This document shows, one piece after another, positions 54,633-63,762 of a stretch of 64,000 nt of DNA. How positions within the stretch are numbered: position 1 is the stretch's first letter; every line of letters begins with the position of its first letter. The notes below the pieces were generated by a model. That model saw only the letters and a list, made by a program, of their open reading frames with translations. It ran no database searches and was not told the origin of the DNA. The stretch covers positions 1-64,000 of the forward strand of contig CABUPO010000010.1 in assembly GCA_902493385.1 (NCBI GenBank), given 5' to 3'. This stretch comes from an uncultured Lachnospiraceae bacterium (GTDB taxonomy: Bacteria > Bacillota > Clostridia > Lachnospirales > Lachnospiraceae). Position numbers and translations under genes: made by a program.

Positions 54633-56975
54633 TTACTCCACGACAGAATTATATCCATAATCTATCGCCAAATTGAACAGGGCATAGTCTTCCTGCTCAA
54701 TTGCATAGCATACAAAATCATCATTTTCAAAATATATTTCCATTTCATCAGGAAACAGTTTCATAAATTCCTGCGCCCAATAGTACATACGCGACATTAC
54801 CACTATACGATTAGTTCTCATATAAGGATCAAGCCCTCCCGTGTTCGGCACCGCTTCTTTTGCCCATTGAGAAGACACCCTATGGTCGACGCTGTTATAA
54901 TTACCCATTACTCCCGCATAATTAATTACATCCTTTTCAATAAAGAAATATATCATATGCGTAGGAATAGTAACCTGAGAATATTCTGATATATATTCAA
55001 TTTTTCTTAGAAACGAAATTATCTCTTCATGATATCCGTATTCCTCTGTCATACGAAGCTCGTCGTTGGCAGAGCATATAGTCCAGGTGCCATTTTTCCC
55101 TTCATTGTCCTTTAATATATTAGCTACGCACATAATAGCTTCATTAGATTCAAGGCTGCCTGAAAATCTGGGTTCACGTACCATGTCATAATCTGCCGCA
55201 AGATATATTATACATATAATCATTGCAAATGAAGCAAAGTTCATAATCCACTTCCACTTAATCCATCCCATAAGCATGTATAAGACCGCGTCTATAATCA
55301 AGGTGATTCCAACCGGTATAAGATATGCAAAAAATATACTGCATCTCGCGCCATCCATAAGCTGCGGCAGTCCAAGGCCTGAGGCCGCCTGAAGGCACAT
55401 TACAAGAAACATACATACAGATAGCGATAAAAGCGAAGCTGCGTAATCCGTTTTACGAAAGGCAAAAAATATCAATGGCAATACTGCAAGCAAAGCAATA
55501 ATACCAAACACAGCGTACGTATATATATTACCTTCTGGATTTACTACAAATTCATCTACAGTCGAAAATACTTTCCAAAATACCTCCACAAGCTTATCTT
55601 TAATACTGGCTTTTACTACAGGTTCAGAAACAGCAGCGTTTGCATCCGGCGCTGTATTATCTGTCTCTGAATTACCGCTGTTTTGTATATTATTCTGTAC
55701 GTTATCCGCTGCAGGCGCTTGCTCCGTACTTTGAGAAACATCCTCGTTTACTTCCTCTTCTTCATCTGAATCTCCGCCGCCGTTTATTACGGACATTCCC
55801 CAGCCAAGGGAGCCCTGAAGCGGAGTTCCGCAGACAAACGCTATAACCATCGGCGCCGCCGCTATGCATACGCTTATAATGCCGGTAAGCATTATCCTCT
55901 TAAAATATCTCCACCTGAAAAATCTGAAGAAAAAGCCTGCGGCAATACCCACGCAGAAGAAACCTGCAATCATTGTATTATAAAAATGAACCGCCAGCGT
56001 CATTGAAAAGCTTATAGCAAAAAGCATTAGATAACGTCTGGATTCCTTCTTATCAGGAGTATCTGTTTTATCTTTTCTATTCTTTAACTCAATACTGTAC
56101 TGCCTGAAAAATTCTATTGCAAATAATGCTGATGGAAGAATGAATATCATTCCGTATTCCTGCGGAAGCGATGAATAAAATCTTGAATATGTATGAACCG
56201 GAAACAGCCCCGTTCCCACATATATTGCCGGACCTATATATGCGATAAAACGCGTTCTGCATACAACCTTTAAAAACGCCGTTATCATAAAAACAATATA
56301 GATAACCTGCACAAGCCAAAACAGCCTCAAAAGCACATATGTATGCATGCCAAATACCGCATGAATATAATAGATAACCGCATGAAAGCCCATAGGATAT
56401 ACGCCCGCTACGAACAGCTTATTATCACTAAGAGCATTAATCCAGTAATTATGCACCGGTATATCCGACGCGCCGTAGCCGTAAGAATTAAGCGCATTCG
56501 AGCCGAATATCCACAATACAAGGACAAAAACTCCCAATGCAAGAACTGCATCGATTATATGATTCTTAAAGAACCCTTTAATATTACCCCAAATCCATTT
56601 TCTAAATTTTGCAGACCACCTGTATAAATAAGTCTTAACGCCTATACGTCCACTTACAAGCTTCTGTATAAAATCCAGAAAATTCTCCAGTATTTTTCTC
56701 GTTTTCCCTCTGCATTTCTTTACAAGCAGAATAATAAAAGGCATTAGCGTTCCAATAATCAGGGTTATTCTATACGAAATATGTAAGAGTTCCAGAACAA
56801 ACACCATATTCATTATATAAAAATTACCGACCATATAGCATATCAAAAGCTTCATGGTAAGACTGTACGATATAATCTTTTTTCTCAAATATAGGTATGG
56901 AATAACAATTGTAATGCTCGAATACAATACGAACATTTCAATAAATTCTAATATTGTAAGCATAGTCATTGACAT
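54633..56975 (-). CDS. Large polytopic membrane protein, GT-C-like
   Basis: 780 aa with about 14 membrane helices. An early extracytoplasmic loop has ASDIPVHNYWINALSDNKLF followed by GVYPMGFHAVIYYI, the arrangement of GT-C glycosyltransferases or DUF6541-like proteins (acidic D and H in the first loop). A long low-complexity acidic loop (about 405-470; SDEEEEVNEDVSQSTEQ and Asn-rich) splits the helices. A globular extracytoplasmic C-terminal domain (about 590-780) follows. It is not part of the classical Pel set. ATG at 56975 follows AGGTG; a GTG 9 nt earlier is less likely. Confidence 0.7.
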   Translation of the reverse strand: MSMTMLTILEFIEMFVLYSSITIVIPYLYLRKKIISYSLTMKLLICYMVGNFYIMNMVFVLELLHISYRITLIIGTLMPFIILLVKKCRGKTRKILENFLDFIQKLVSGRIGVKTYLYRWSAKFRKWIWGNIKGFFKNHIIDAVLALGVFVLVLWIFGSNALNSYGYGASDIPVHNYWINALSDNKLFVAGVYPMGFHAVIYYIHAVFGMHTYVLLRLFWLVQVIYIVFMITAFLKVVCRTRFIAYIGPAIYVGTGLFPVHTYSRFYSSLPQEYGMIFILPSALFAIEFFRQYSIELKNRKDKTDTPDKKESRRYLMLFAISFSMTLAVHFYNTMIAGFFCVGIAAGFFFRFFRWRYFKRIMLTGIISVCIAAAPMVIAFVCGTPLQGSLGWGMSVINGGGDSDEEEEVNEDVSQSTEQAPAADNVQNNIQNSGNSETDNTAPDANAAVSEPVVKASIKDKLVEVFWKVFSTVDEFVVNPEGNIYTYAVFGIIALLAVLPLIFFAFRKTDYAASLLSLSVCMFLVMCLQAASGLGLPQLMDGARCSIFFAYLIPVGITLIIDAVLYMLMGWIKWKWIMNFASFAMIICIIYLAADYDMVREPRFSGSLESNEAIMCVANILKDNEGKNGTWTICSANDELRMTEEYGYHEEIISFLRKIEYISEYSQVTIPTHMIYFFIEKDVINYAGVMGNYNSVDHRVSSQWAKEAVPNTGGLDPYMRTNRIVVMSRMYYWAQEFMKLFPDEMEIYFENDDFVCYAIEQEDYALFNLAIDYGYNSVVE

Positions 56976-56989
56976 TACAATCACCTGCC

Positions 56990-57931
56990 TTATTCAAATA
57001 TTCTCATAAGTTGAAGAGTTTCATTATCTATTACAATATCTGATTCCCTAAGCTCCTGCAAAACGGAAAAAAAGTTTTCCTTATCTCCCATCGTAAAATA
57101 CATCTTAAGAAAACATGTATAAGCGGCAAGCTCCAAAGGATACTGCTCCTTAAGCCTCTTACACCATATCTTCATTTCATCAAACAATTTACTCTCTAAC
57201 AGCATAAGACAAAGATTCTCATATCTCTCTACAGTAATTTTTTCTCTGTCTTTTAAGTAAAGCTTATCCATAGTATCTGCAAGCATCTTTACGAATCTTT
57301 GCTGTTCAATATCGGCAAATATTTTCTGTCTCAGAACGCTTCCCATATAATCTATAAGCATTATTTCATATTCCGTATCATTTTCATCTTCATTTTCTAT
57401 CTCTTTGTACAGCTTCTGAACATTCATACGGAAATCGTTAAGCTCATCTCTCAGAACAGAGGCCGCATAATGAGAAGTCTCGGAATCCTGACTGTTAAGA
57501 GCAAGCATTATTGTTGCCAGAGATTTAGTTATATCACCCTTGATTATATTCATCATAAGCGCTCTTAGATTCTTTTTATCACTTACTGCAAGCGCCTCCT
57601 CTAACGGAACCATATTACGTTCCATTTCCTCATCCGCCTTCAGATGCATTCTTACACGCTCTTTACTGAATATAACATCTTCAAGGTCAACCTGCTGTCT
57701 GAATACTATTTTATATATAAAATTACTAACTCCAACGAACATTGGTCCCACTACCGGGCACAAAAACATAACAACCGCACGAACAATATATACTACCCTT
57801 CTGTCACGATAGGGATTTTCATCATCCAGCTCTGCCGCCGGCACAGCAATTAATAAGCCCCACAGCAGATATGCTGCAGTTATAAGGGAACTAAGTATTA
57901 TAATAATAAAAAATATCATTAGCCTACTCAT
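56990..57931 (-). CDS. pelE: PelE-like membrane/TPR protein
   Basis: 313 aa: two membrane helices near the N-terminus (about 4-26 and 45-65), then an all-helical cytoplasmic region (about 90-313) with TPR-like helix pairs (SKLFDEMKIWCKRLKEQYPLELAAY). This is the layout of PelE, which binds PelD in the Pel synthase complex. Sequence similarity alone is weak; position next to the PelD-like gene supports the call. The ATG at 57931 has GGAGG 9 nt upstream and overlaps the end of the pelD-like gene by 8 nt. Confidence 0.68.
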   Translation of the reverse strand: MSRLMIFFIIIILSSLITAAYLLWGLLIAVPAAELDDENPYRDRRVVYIVRAVVMFLCPVVGPMFVGVSNFIYKIVFRQQVDLEDVIFSKERVRMHLKADEEMERNMVPLEEALAVSDKKNLRALMMNIIKGDITKSLATIMLALNSQDSETSHYAASVLRDELNDFRMNVQKLYKEIENEDENDTEYEIMLIDYMGSVLRQKIFADIEQQRFVKMLADTMDKLYLKDREKITVERYENLCLMLLESKLFDEMKIWCKRLKEQYPLELAAYTCFLKMYFTMGDKENFFSVLQELRESDIVIDNETLQLMRIFE

Positions 57932-60104
57932 CAAGCGTTCCCTCCCACAGTCTGCTCTCATATCCAATACCATGAAGACGTTCTATAAGAATTGATGCAT
58001 TTTCTTTACTGGTATTACCTAAAAGAATATATAGTTTTCCGTCAGACATAATACCTATATAATCACTCTGCCTTAAATTCCCCGAAAGGTCCTTACTCGC
58101 TTCAACATAACGTTCCTGCGGAACATCCACTCTTAATATAGCGCACTCCGCAAGCCCTTTCTCGCCTGCTTCAAAAAATGCCTTAACAAGCGAAGTAAAA
58201 GCCTCTCCCTGTAATATACTGCTGCCTTCTACATGTCTTTTTGCATCAAGAGCCTCAAGATACCTGTTGGCTCTTACAACAGCATTCTGTATAAGATATC
58301 CCGCAATTGTCAGTACATTTGCCTGTCCCAGATTCATCCTGTCCCATGAAATATCCCATACCATAATTATGAACTCAATCTGATTTTGGGAAAATATAGC
58401 GCTTGCCATCAGAGGATATTGTTCGTCCATAGTTTTGTTGATATATACGCGCTTTTCTTTTATTTCATTATACATGTCGGTAAGCTCTTTATACGCAATT
58501 GAGTTGCCAAGCATACGCGCTTTTTTTGATGTGGACGAAAAAAGCCTTGCATATCTATGCTTAGATACAGTATATATCGCAACGTCTTTACTGTCTAAAA
58601 GCTCGCCAATAACCTGTGCGGCATAAAACAACACCTGTTCAGGTTCATATTTATCCAGCTTTGACGTAATCTCATATATTTTACCGACGCTGTCCTGCTG
58701 GTTAATAATGAGGTTTTCAAACGTATGCTTCATTCTGACATTGCTATCGTTAATATCTACAATATCTTCAAGCTGCCCATTAAGATAGTCTATTCTTTCA
58801 TTATCCTCTTTTTTAATTACTTTAAGCTGATCCCTCATATATCCGATAATCATACCTAAAATAAATAACTGTGCAATCCACACATATGTATTATAATCCA
58901 AAAGCACGTCAAATCCGGAGCGTGTATACATCTGTCTAAAACAATAGCCTGCAACAGCAAGAAGCGCTGAAAATACAGCCTGGCCCTGGCCGTATACAAT
59001 TGCGAACAAAAGAACATATAAAAGGTAAAAATCAAGCTTACTGAAATATTCACTGCCAACAGCTCTGTTATTTAACATAAAGAATGGTATAAAACATATT
59101 ATATTCTCTATAAACGGAAAAAGGGCACGTATAACAGGCCTTATCTTATTCCATACTCTGCCGCCAAATCCGGCTCCGCTGTCGTCAACACCTGTAAAAT
59201 AGCGGCTGTTGCGCTTCATATAATCAACAGCACGCCGTACTCCCTCCTCATATTGGCAGAACACTTCCATAGGAAATTCTTCCGCATATCTCTCAGCAGA
59301 CAATACATTCCGGTATCCGGCTCCAACCGTATTATCAATAATCTCTACATTGCCGCCCATATTGTCTTTAATAAGCTGTGCAAGCTGTATTTCATTAATA
59401 TCCTTCATTGAAGACAGATGATAAATATGATGCTTTGGTTTTTCTGCCTTTATAATATTGTACGTATATTCTACGGCGTCACTGATGTACAGCATAGAAA
59501 ATCTGACGCGTTCATTCGCCGAAATTGTTCCCGTCTTTAACGCCTCAAGACACATATTAAAACATTTATTTTCTATATTCCTGTTCTTTTTCGGAACATC
59601 ATATAGATTATCATACCTGATTATAACGCCGTCCATTCCGCTTGAATGAATATAATTGCTACACATATTTTCACCCTGGACTATGGCCATTGATTTAAAG
59701 CTTTTAGGTGAAACTTCCCTGTCTTCAGTTATATTATCATGATAATTGCTACTAAAAACTTCATTTGATGACAGATAGACAAAACGTCCCCTGTTAAGAA
59801 GAAAATATGAAGATAATATGTTCATAAGTCCCGCAGAAAATTTTACCGATTCAAGTCTGGCGTCTGACCAGTCATAATTCTCATCATACGGTCCCATAAA
59901 TATAGTGGCATCCGGCCTTACTGTAGCAAAAATATCCTTAAGAATGTCGCTGTCATAAGAAAAATCAAACTGCTCAAAGACTTTTCTGTTATTGATTTTC
60001 CTGCCGCGTCCGCCGGTAACCATATATACGCGATGACCGTACTTATTAAATTTGTCAACTAATGCATCCGCAAGGCGTCCGCACCCAATTATTAATATAT
60101 TCAT
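57924..60104 (-). CDS. pelD: Epimerase-like domain fused to PelD-like c-di-GMP receptor
   Basis: 726 aa. Residues 1-300 form an extended-SDR sugar epimerase/dehydratase-like domain (GCGRLA at 7-12, YLSSNEVF at 110-117). The expected YxxxK pair is absent: the segment 134-145 reads KSFKSMAIVQGE. Four membrane helices (about 310-430) follow, then a GAF domain (about 470-600) and a degenerate GGDEF domain (about 605-720). In the last, RQSD at 678-681 keeps the RxxD inhibitory-site pattern, five residues before SDGKL where GGDEF would be. This matches PelD, which binds c-di-GMP and does not make it. It is the first gene after the promoter at 60159-60187. Confidence 0.85.
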   Translation of the reverse strand: MNILIIGCGRLADALVDKFNKYGHRVYMVTGGRGRKINNRKVFEQFDFSYDSDILKDIFATVRPDATIFMGPYDENYDWSDARLESVKFSAGLMNILSSYFLLNRGRFVYLSSNEVFSSNYHDNITEDREVSPKSFKSMAIVQGENMCSNYIHSSGMDGVIIRYDNLYDVPKKNRNIENKCFNMCLEALKTGTISANERVRFSMLYISDAVEYTYNIIKAEKPKHHIYHLSSMKDINEIQLAQLIKDNMGGNVEIIDNTVGAGYRNVLSAERYAEEFPMEVFCQYEEGVRRAVDYMKRNSRYFTGVDDSGAGFGGRVWNKIRPVIRALFPFIENIICFIPFFMLNNRAVGSEYFSKLDFYLLYVLLFAIVYGQGQAVFSALLAVAGYCFRQMYTRSGFDVLLDYNTYVWIAQLFILGMIIGYMRDQLKVIKKEDNERIDYLNGQLEDIVDINDSNVRMKHTFENLIINQQDSVGKIYEITSKLDKYEPEQVLFYAAQVIGELLDSKDVAIYTVSKHRYARLFSSTSKKARMLGNSIAYKELTDMYNEIKEKRVYINKTMDEQYPLMASAIFSQNQIEFIIMVWDISWDRMNLGQANVLTIAGYLIQNAVVRANRYLEALDAKRHVEGSSILQGEAFTSLVKAFFEAGEKGLAECAILRVDVPQERYVEASKDLSGNLRQSDYIGIMSDGKLYILLGNTSKENASILIERLHGIGYESRLWEGTLDE

Positions 60105-60158
60105 ATGTATACTCGCTTATATTGATAAATCCAAACCTACAGGAACCCATACTATTTT

Positions 60159-60187
60159 ATACTACATCTGTAAAACGATTATGTCAA
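60159..60187 (-). promoter_or_regulatory. Sigma-A promoter of the Pel-like operon
   Basis: Minus-strand TTGACA (60182-60187, overlapping the stop codon of the upstream glycosyltransferase), a 17-bp spacer, and TAGTAT (60159-60164). The leader to the pelD-like start is about 48 nt. No later promoter or terminator of similar quality is visible down to the kinase gene. Confidence 0.7.
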
Positions 60188-61281
60188 CATTTTCTGATAT
60201 TTATTCCTCTTTTTTCATGTTTCCCTGTACTGGACAAGCGCCCATCAATATTAAAATCTATTAATATTTTAATGCCAGCTGATATTAAATAATACAAGTG
60301 AAAATTCACTGCGGCGCAAAAGCCCCAAATCATTATTTTCCAAAATACTGAGTTGATTCCTTTAATATATCTGCCCTTTGCCATCTGCCGGATAAGAGCC
60401 TGTGCTTCCTCAAACGTCATATACTGCTTTAAAATACATTTTACTGAAGACAGTCTTTTTCCTTCATACTCATATCTCATTTTTGCGTCAAAAAATATTG
60501 CAAAAAATAATGTATATGCCTCTAAATCCTTATACTTTTCCTGTAAACCGTTATTATGTAATTTATCATCAAGCCCCTTTATTATTGCCATCCAGTTATT
60601 GCACCTGTTTTTAGTATATTTACACGAAACAGACTCTGTATTTTTTCTATATACATATACATTTTCATTAACAAATCCATATATGGCGCCTGATACATAA
60701 CATTCAAAGTTGAACATCTTATCCTCTGCGTAGCAGTATTCACCAAAACATATATGATTATCATTAATAAATTGTTTTCTATATATTTTACACCATACAT
60801 ATGAAAGAATACCGCCCGAAAAGAACCCGCTGAATCTGAAATCCCTCTGCGACACATCTGTCATTCTGCCATATCCGTGCCTGCCTGCATCAATCTGCCT
60901 GTCATCTATTAATCTGCAGTAATTACCGCAGATTATATCCGCGCCTGTCCTCTCTGCGGCGGATACCATACCGCATATTACGTTATCGTCCGGAAAATAA
61001 TCATCTGAATCCACAAACATAATATATTCTCCCAAAGCCTTGTTAAGCCCTGTGTTTCTCGCCTTGCCGATACCGCCGTTTTTCTGAGGAAATATCTTTA
61101 TCCTGTTATCCGAAGCTTCATATTCTCTGCATATCTTTATGCTGTTATCTGCAGACTCATCATCTATAATCAATATCTCAATATTGGAATATCTTTGCGA
61201 AAGTATACTGTCAATACACTCCGAAAGATATTTCTCTGAATTATATACCGGTATTACAATACTGACTAGTCCTTTTTCCAT
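60184..61281 (-). CDS. GT2 family glycosyltransferase
   Basis: 365 aa. The GT-A domain has VSIVIPVYNSEKYLSECIDS, IDDESADNS and the DxD region FVDSDDYFPD near residue 86. A helical C-terminal region ends in one hydrophobic segment. It resembles enzymes of exopolysaccharide side-chain synthesis. ATG at 61281 is 6 nt after GGAG. It follows the surface protein gene by 38 nt. Its stop codon overlaps the Pel operon promoter, so it is probably a separate unit from the Pel-like genes. Confidence 0.88.
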   Translation of the reverse strand: MEKGLVSIVIPVYNSEKYLSECIDSILSQRYSNIEILIIDDESADNSIKICREYEASDNRIKIFPQKNGGIGKARNTGLNKALGEYIMFVDSDDYFPDDNVICGMVSAAERTGADIICGNYCRLIDDRQIDAGRHGYGRMTDVSQRDFRFSGFFSGGILSYVWCKIYRKQFINDNHICFGEYCYAEDKMFNFECYVSGAIYGFVNENVYVYRKNTESVSCKYTKNRCNNWMAIIKGLDDKLHNNGLQEKYKDLEAYTLFFAIFFDAKMRYEYEGKRLSSVKCILKQYMTFEEAQALIRQMAKGRYIKGINSVFWKIMIWGFCAAVNFHLYYLISAGIKILIDFNIDGRLSSTGKHEKRGINIRKC

Positions 61282-61319
61282 TGCAATCTCCAAAATATCA
61301 TATATTAACGCCGTCACAT

Positions 61320-63587
61320 TTATGACAAACCATATGCTATGGTTCCTGCCGCCACTGAGATATTTGTCTCTGCTCCACCCAGTCCGGCTCCAACTGCCGT
61401 ATATCCTCCATATACCGTTATATTGGCGCCGGATTCAACGGTTATGTTGCTGCAGTCTGTATTAGCATAAGTTCCGATAACAGCACAGTCTGATGTGACA
61501 ACATGCGCTGTAATTGCGACGTCTCTGATTGTAATATTATTTCCATACAAAGCCGGACCATAACCTGAATACAGCTCTGCCTTTCCCCCTCCCTGAATAA
61601 TCAGTCTGCCCGGAGCGTTATCGTCATCGCTAATCATATGAACATCAATTGGCGCGTTTTGAGCTGAAAAATAATTTTCCGTACCCTCCATAAACTCTAT
61701 TATAATATCTCCCGGCCTTGAATAATTAAAGACATTTACGTATTCACCTGACATATGTACGTTGGCAAATGTAACTTTTCCACCGCCGATTCTTATCATA
61801 TTACTCTTATTCGGATCTCTTTGTACAATAGTAACTCCTTTGGAAGTATTATATTCATACTCGTCTCCACAATACTTAACAGAACTGTTGGATAAGTTGT
61901 CTGCTAAAATAAGCAGCTCCCCTTTTGAAATATCGTATACATCGCCGCTTACCACTGCAATTTGTATTGACGTACTTTTATTGCCTGCCTTTGCGGTTAT
62001 AGTAACGCCGCCATCTCCTACAGCTTTTACGAGACCGCCTGAGGTTACGGTTGCCACGGAATTATCGCTTGAAATCCAGCTTATCGTATCTGTCGTATCA
62101 GACGGGGTGACTTCCGCTCTTAAACTCATACTTTCCCCTGCCATAATATAGGGCGACCCGTCTATGATATTAACAGATGCGGCCGGTCTGCTTACTGATG
62201 CAGCGGTTGAATTGTCTGATTCTACTTTCTTATTATCTGATATACCTGATGGCTTTTTCTGTATGTCTTCAGATATCTGGGACGACTTCTTATTACTGTT
62301 CAGGGCCTTTACCGTAACCTTGCATTTTGCTTTTTTGCCGTTTGCGGTTATTATCGTTATAGTAGCTTTTCCCGCTTTTTTTGCTTTAATAACTCCTTTT
62401 TTACTTACTGCCGCCACCTTCGGTCTGCTGCTAATAAAGTAAACCCTCGTCTTTGCGCCATCAGGGAGAAAGGTATATTTTAATTTTTGCTTTGTTCCTT
62501 CCTTCATAATAAGAGCTGCGTTGTCAGGCTTAATTTTTTTTGCTTTCAAAGCAATGACGGTAACCTTGCATTTTGCTTTTTTGCCATTGCCCGTACTTGC
62601 CGTTATAACTGCTCTGCCTGTTTTCTTTGCCTTTATTTTTCCTGATTTATTAACGCTTGCCACCTTTGGGTTGCTGCTTTTTAATGTGATTTTTGTGACA
62701 GCTTTTTCAGGGTAAACTGTCGCTTTTAATTCTTTAGACCTTCCTACTGTTAAAGTTATTTTCTTTTTGCTTAATTTAATTGATTTCGGTTTTATCCTTT
62801 TTATTGTATTATTGGTATTGCCTGTATTATTGGTATTATTTGAATTATCGTTTGTCTTATCGTTCCCTCTGCCCGAATCATTACCTGTCACGCTCACTGT
62901 GCATGACGCCGACACTCCGTTTTTCGTTGAAATTGTCACCACTGCAGTGCCTCTTCCTACTGCCGTAATTGTTCCCGAATCTACCGTAACCACAGATGTG
63001 TCGGAAGAAGACCATGTCATTGGAGAAGACACAAACAATGAATACAGACTGTCCGGTGCGACCGACACAACCTCTATCTTTAAAGACTCTCCCTCTGCAA
63101 GAGACGCGCTGCTTTTTGACAGATTTATCTGACTGACAGGCTCCACAACCCTTATAGGGAAAGGGTTATCGCACCACTGTACATCATAAACCATGCCTAT
63201 CGAATAAGAAGAAAGTACTCTTCCGTTCAAGGTGGCTGTGCCCGGCCGTACTCCCCTTACTGTTACTGTAGTCTGACACGAATTTACATCAGGTGTTCTT
63301 CCCACCAGAGATAGAACACTCCCCTTATCAATCTGCCAGTCAATAGCCGAAACAGACGAGTAAACCGTCTGAGTCGCAGTATATGTTGCCGTTTCACCCA
63401 CTGCCAATATATAGTTTCCCTGCTTATCTCTGTAGCCGTTGCCCACTTTATATATAGCTTCATCATTATACTCTGCTATAAGATTTGTTGCCGCTTTCAC
63501 CGGAAAACTGAAAGTTAATATCGCCATTAGCAGAGTAACTGTTATCAGAGGAACATAAAAGTATAATTTTCTTTTTTGATTGTTCAT
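61320..63587 (-). CDS. Large secreted protein with Ig-like repeats and beta-helix-like C-terminus
   Basis: 755 aa. A signal peptide (about 1-33) is followed by a beta domain (about 35-150) and four or five bacterial Ig-like (Big_2) domains. Two of them are very lysine-rich (about 265-345 and 350-430; repeated NGKKAKCKVTV endings). A Gly/Asn-rich C-terminal region (about 560-755) follows, with short repeats typical of right-handed beta helices (NITIRDVAITAHVV, NITVESGANITVYGG). No sortase motif is present. It may bind glycan at the cell surface, perhaps the polymer made by the neighbouring locus; that is inference. Confidence 0.78.
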   Translation of the reverse strand: MNNQKRKLYFYVPLITVTLLMAILTFSFPVKAATNLIAEYNDEAIYKVGNGYRDKQGNYILAVGETATYTATQTVYSSVSAIDWQIDKGSVLSLVGRTPDVNSCQTTVTVRGVRPGTATLNGRVLSSYSIGMVYDVQWCDNPFPIRVVEPVSQINLSKSSASLAEGESLKIEVVSVAPDSLYSLFVSSPMTWSSSDTSVVTVDSGTITAVGRGTAVVTISTKNGVSASCTVSVTGNDSGRGNDKTNDNSNNTNNTGNTNNTIKRIKPKSIKLSKKKITLTVGRSKELKATVYPEKAVTKITLKSSNPKVASVNKSGKIKAKKTGRAVITASTGNGKKAKCKVTVIALKAKKIKPDNAALIMKEGTKQKLKYTFLPDGAKTRVYFISSRPKVAAVSKKGVIKAKKAGKATITIITANGKKAKCKVTVKALNSNKKSSQISEDIQKKPSGISDNKKVESDNSTAASVSRPAASVNIIDGSPYIMAGESMSLRAEVTPSDTTDTISWISSDNSVATVTSGGLVKAVGDGGVTITAKAGNKSTSIQIAVVSGDVYDISKGELLILADNLSNSSVKYCGDEYEYNTSKGVTIVQRDPNKSNMIRIGGGKVTFANVHMSGEYVNVFNYSRPGDIIIEFMEGTENYFSAQNAPIDVHMISDDDNAPGRLIIQGGGKAELYSGYGPALYGNNITIRDVAITAHVVTSDCAVIGTYANTDCSNITVESGANITVYGGYTAVGAGLGGAETNISVAAGTIAYGLS

Positions 63588-63702
63588 TTTGGCTTTCCTC
63601 CTATCTCTATATCTCTCTTATATGTATTTTTTAATTTTATCATATTAAAAATAACATTTCCACTTTTTCTTTATTTACTCAGACATAATATTATTATTTT
63701 CA

Positions 63703-63731
63703 TTGCTATTAATTAAAAAGCTTGATAATAT
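63703..63731 (+). promoter_or_regulatory. Promoter of the pyruvyl transferase gene
   Basis: TTGCTA (63703-63708), a 17-bp spacer and TAATAT (63726-63731), about 30 nt before the start codon. Confidence 0.5.
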
Positions 63732-63762
63732 ATTTATATGCTGACAATGATTGGAGTTATAT

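Noticed and set aside
62200..62900. Repetitive stretch as tandem DNA repeat or CRISPR
   Set aside because: The similarity comes from repeated lysine-rich Ig-like domains in one coding frame; there are no identical direct repeats with spacers.
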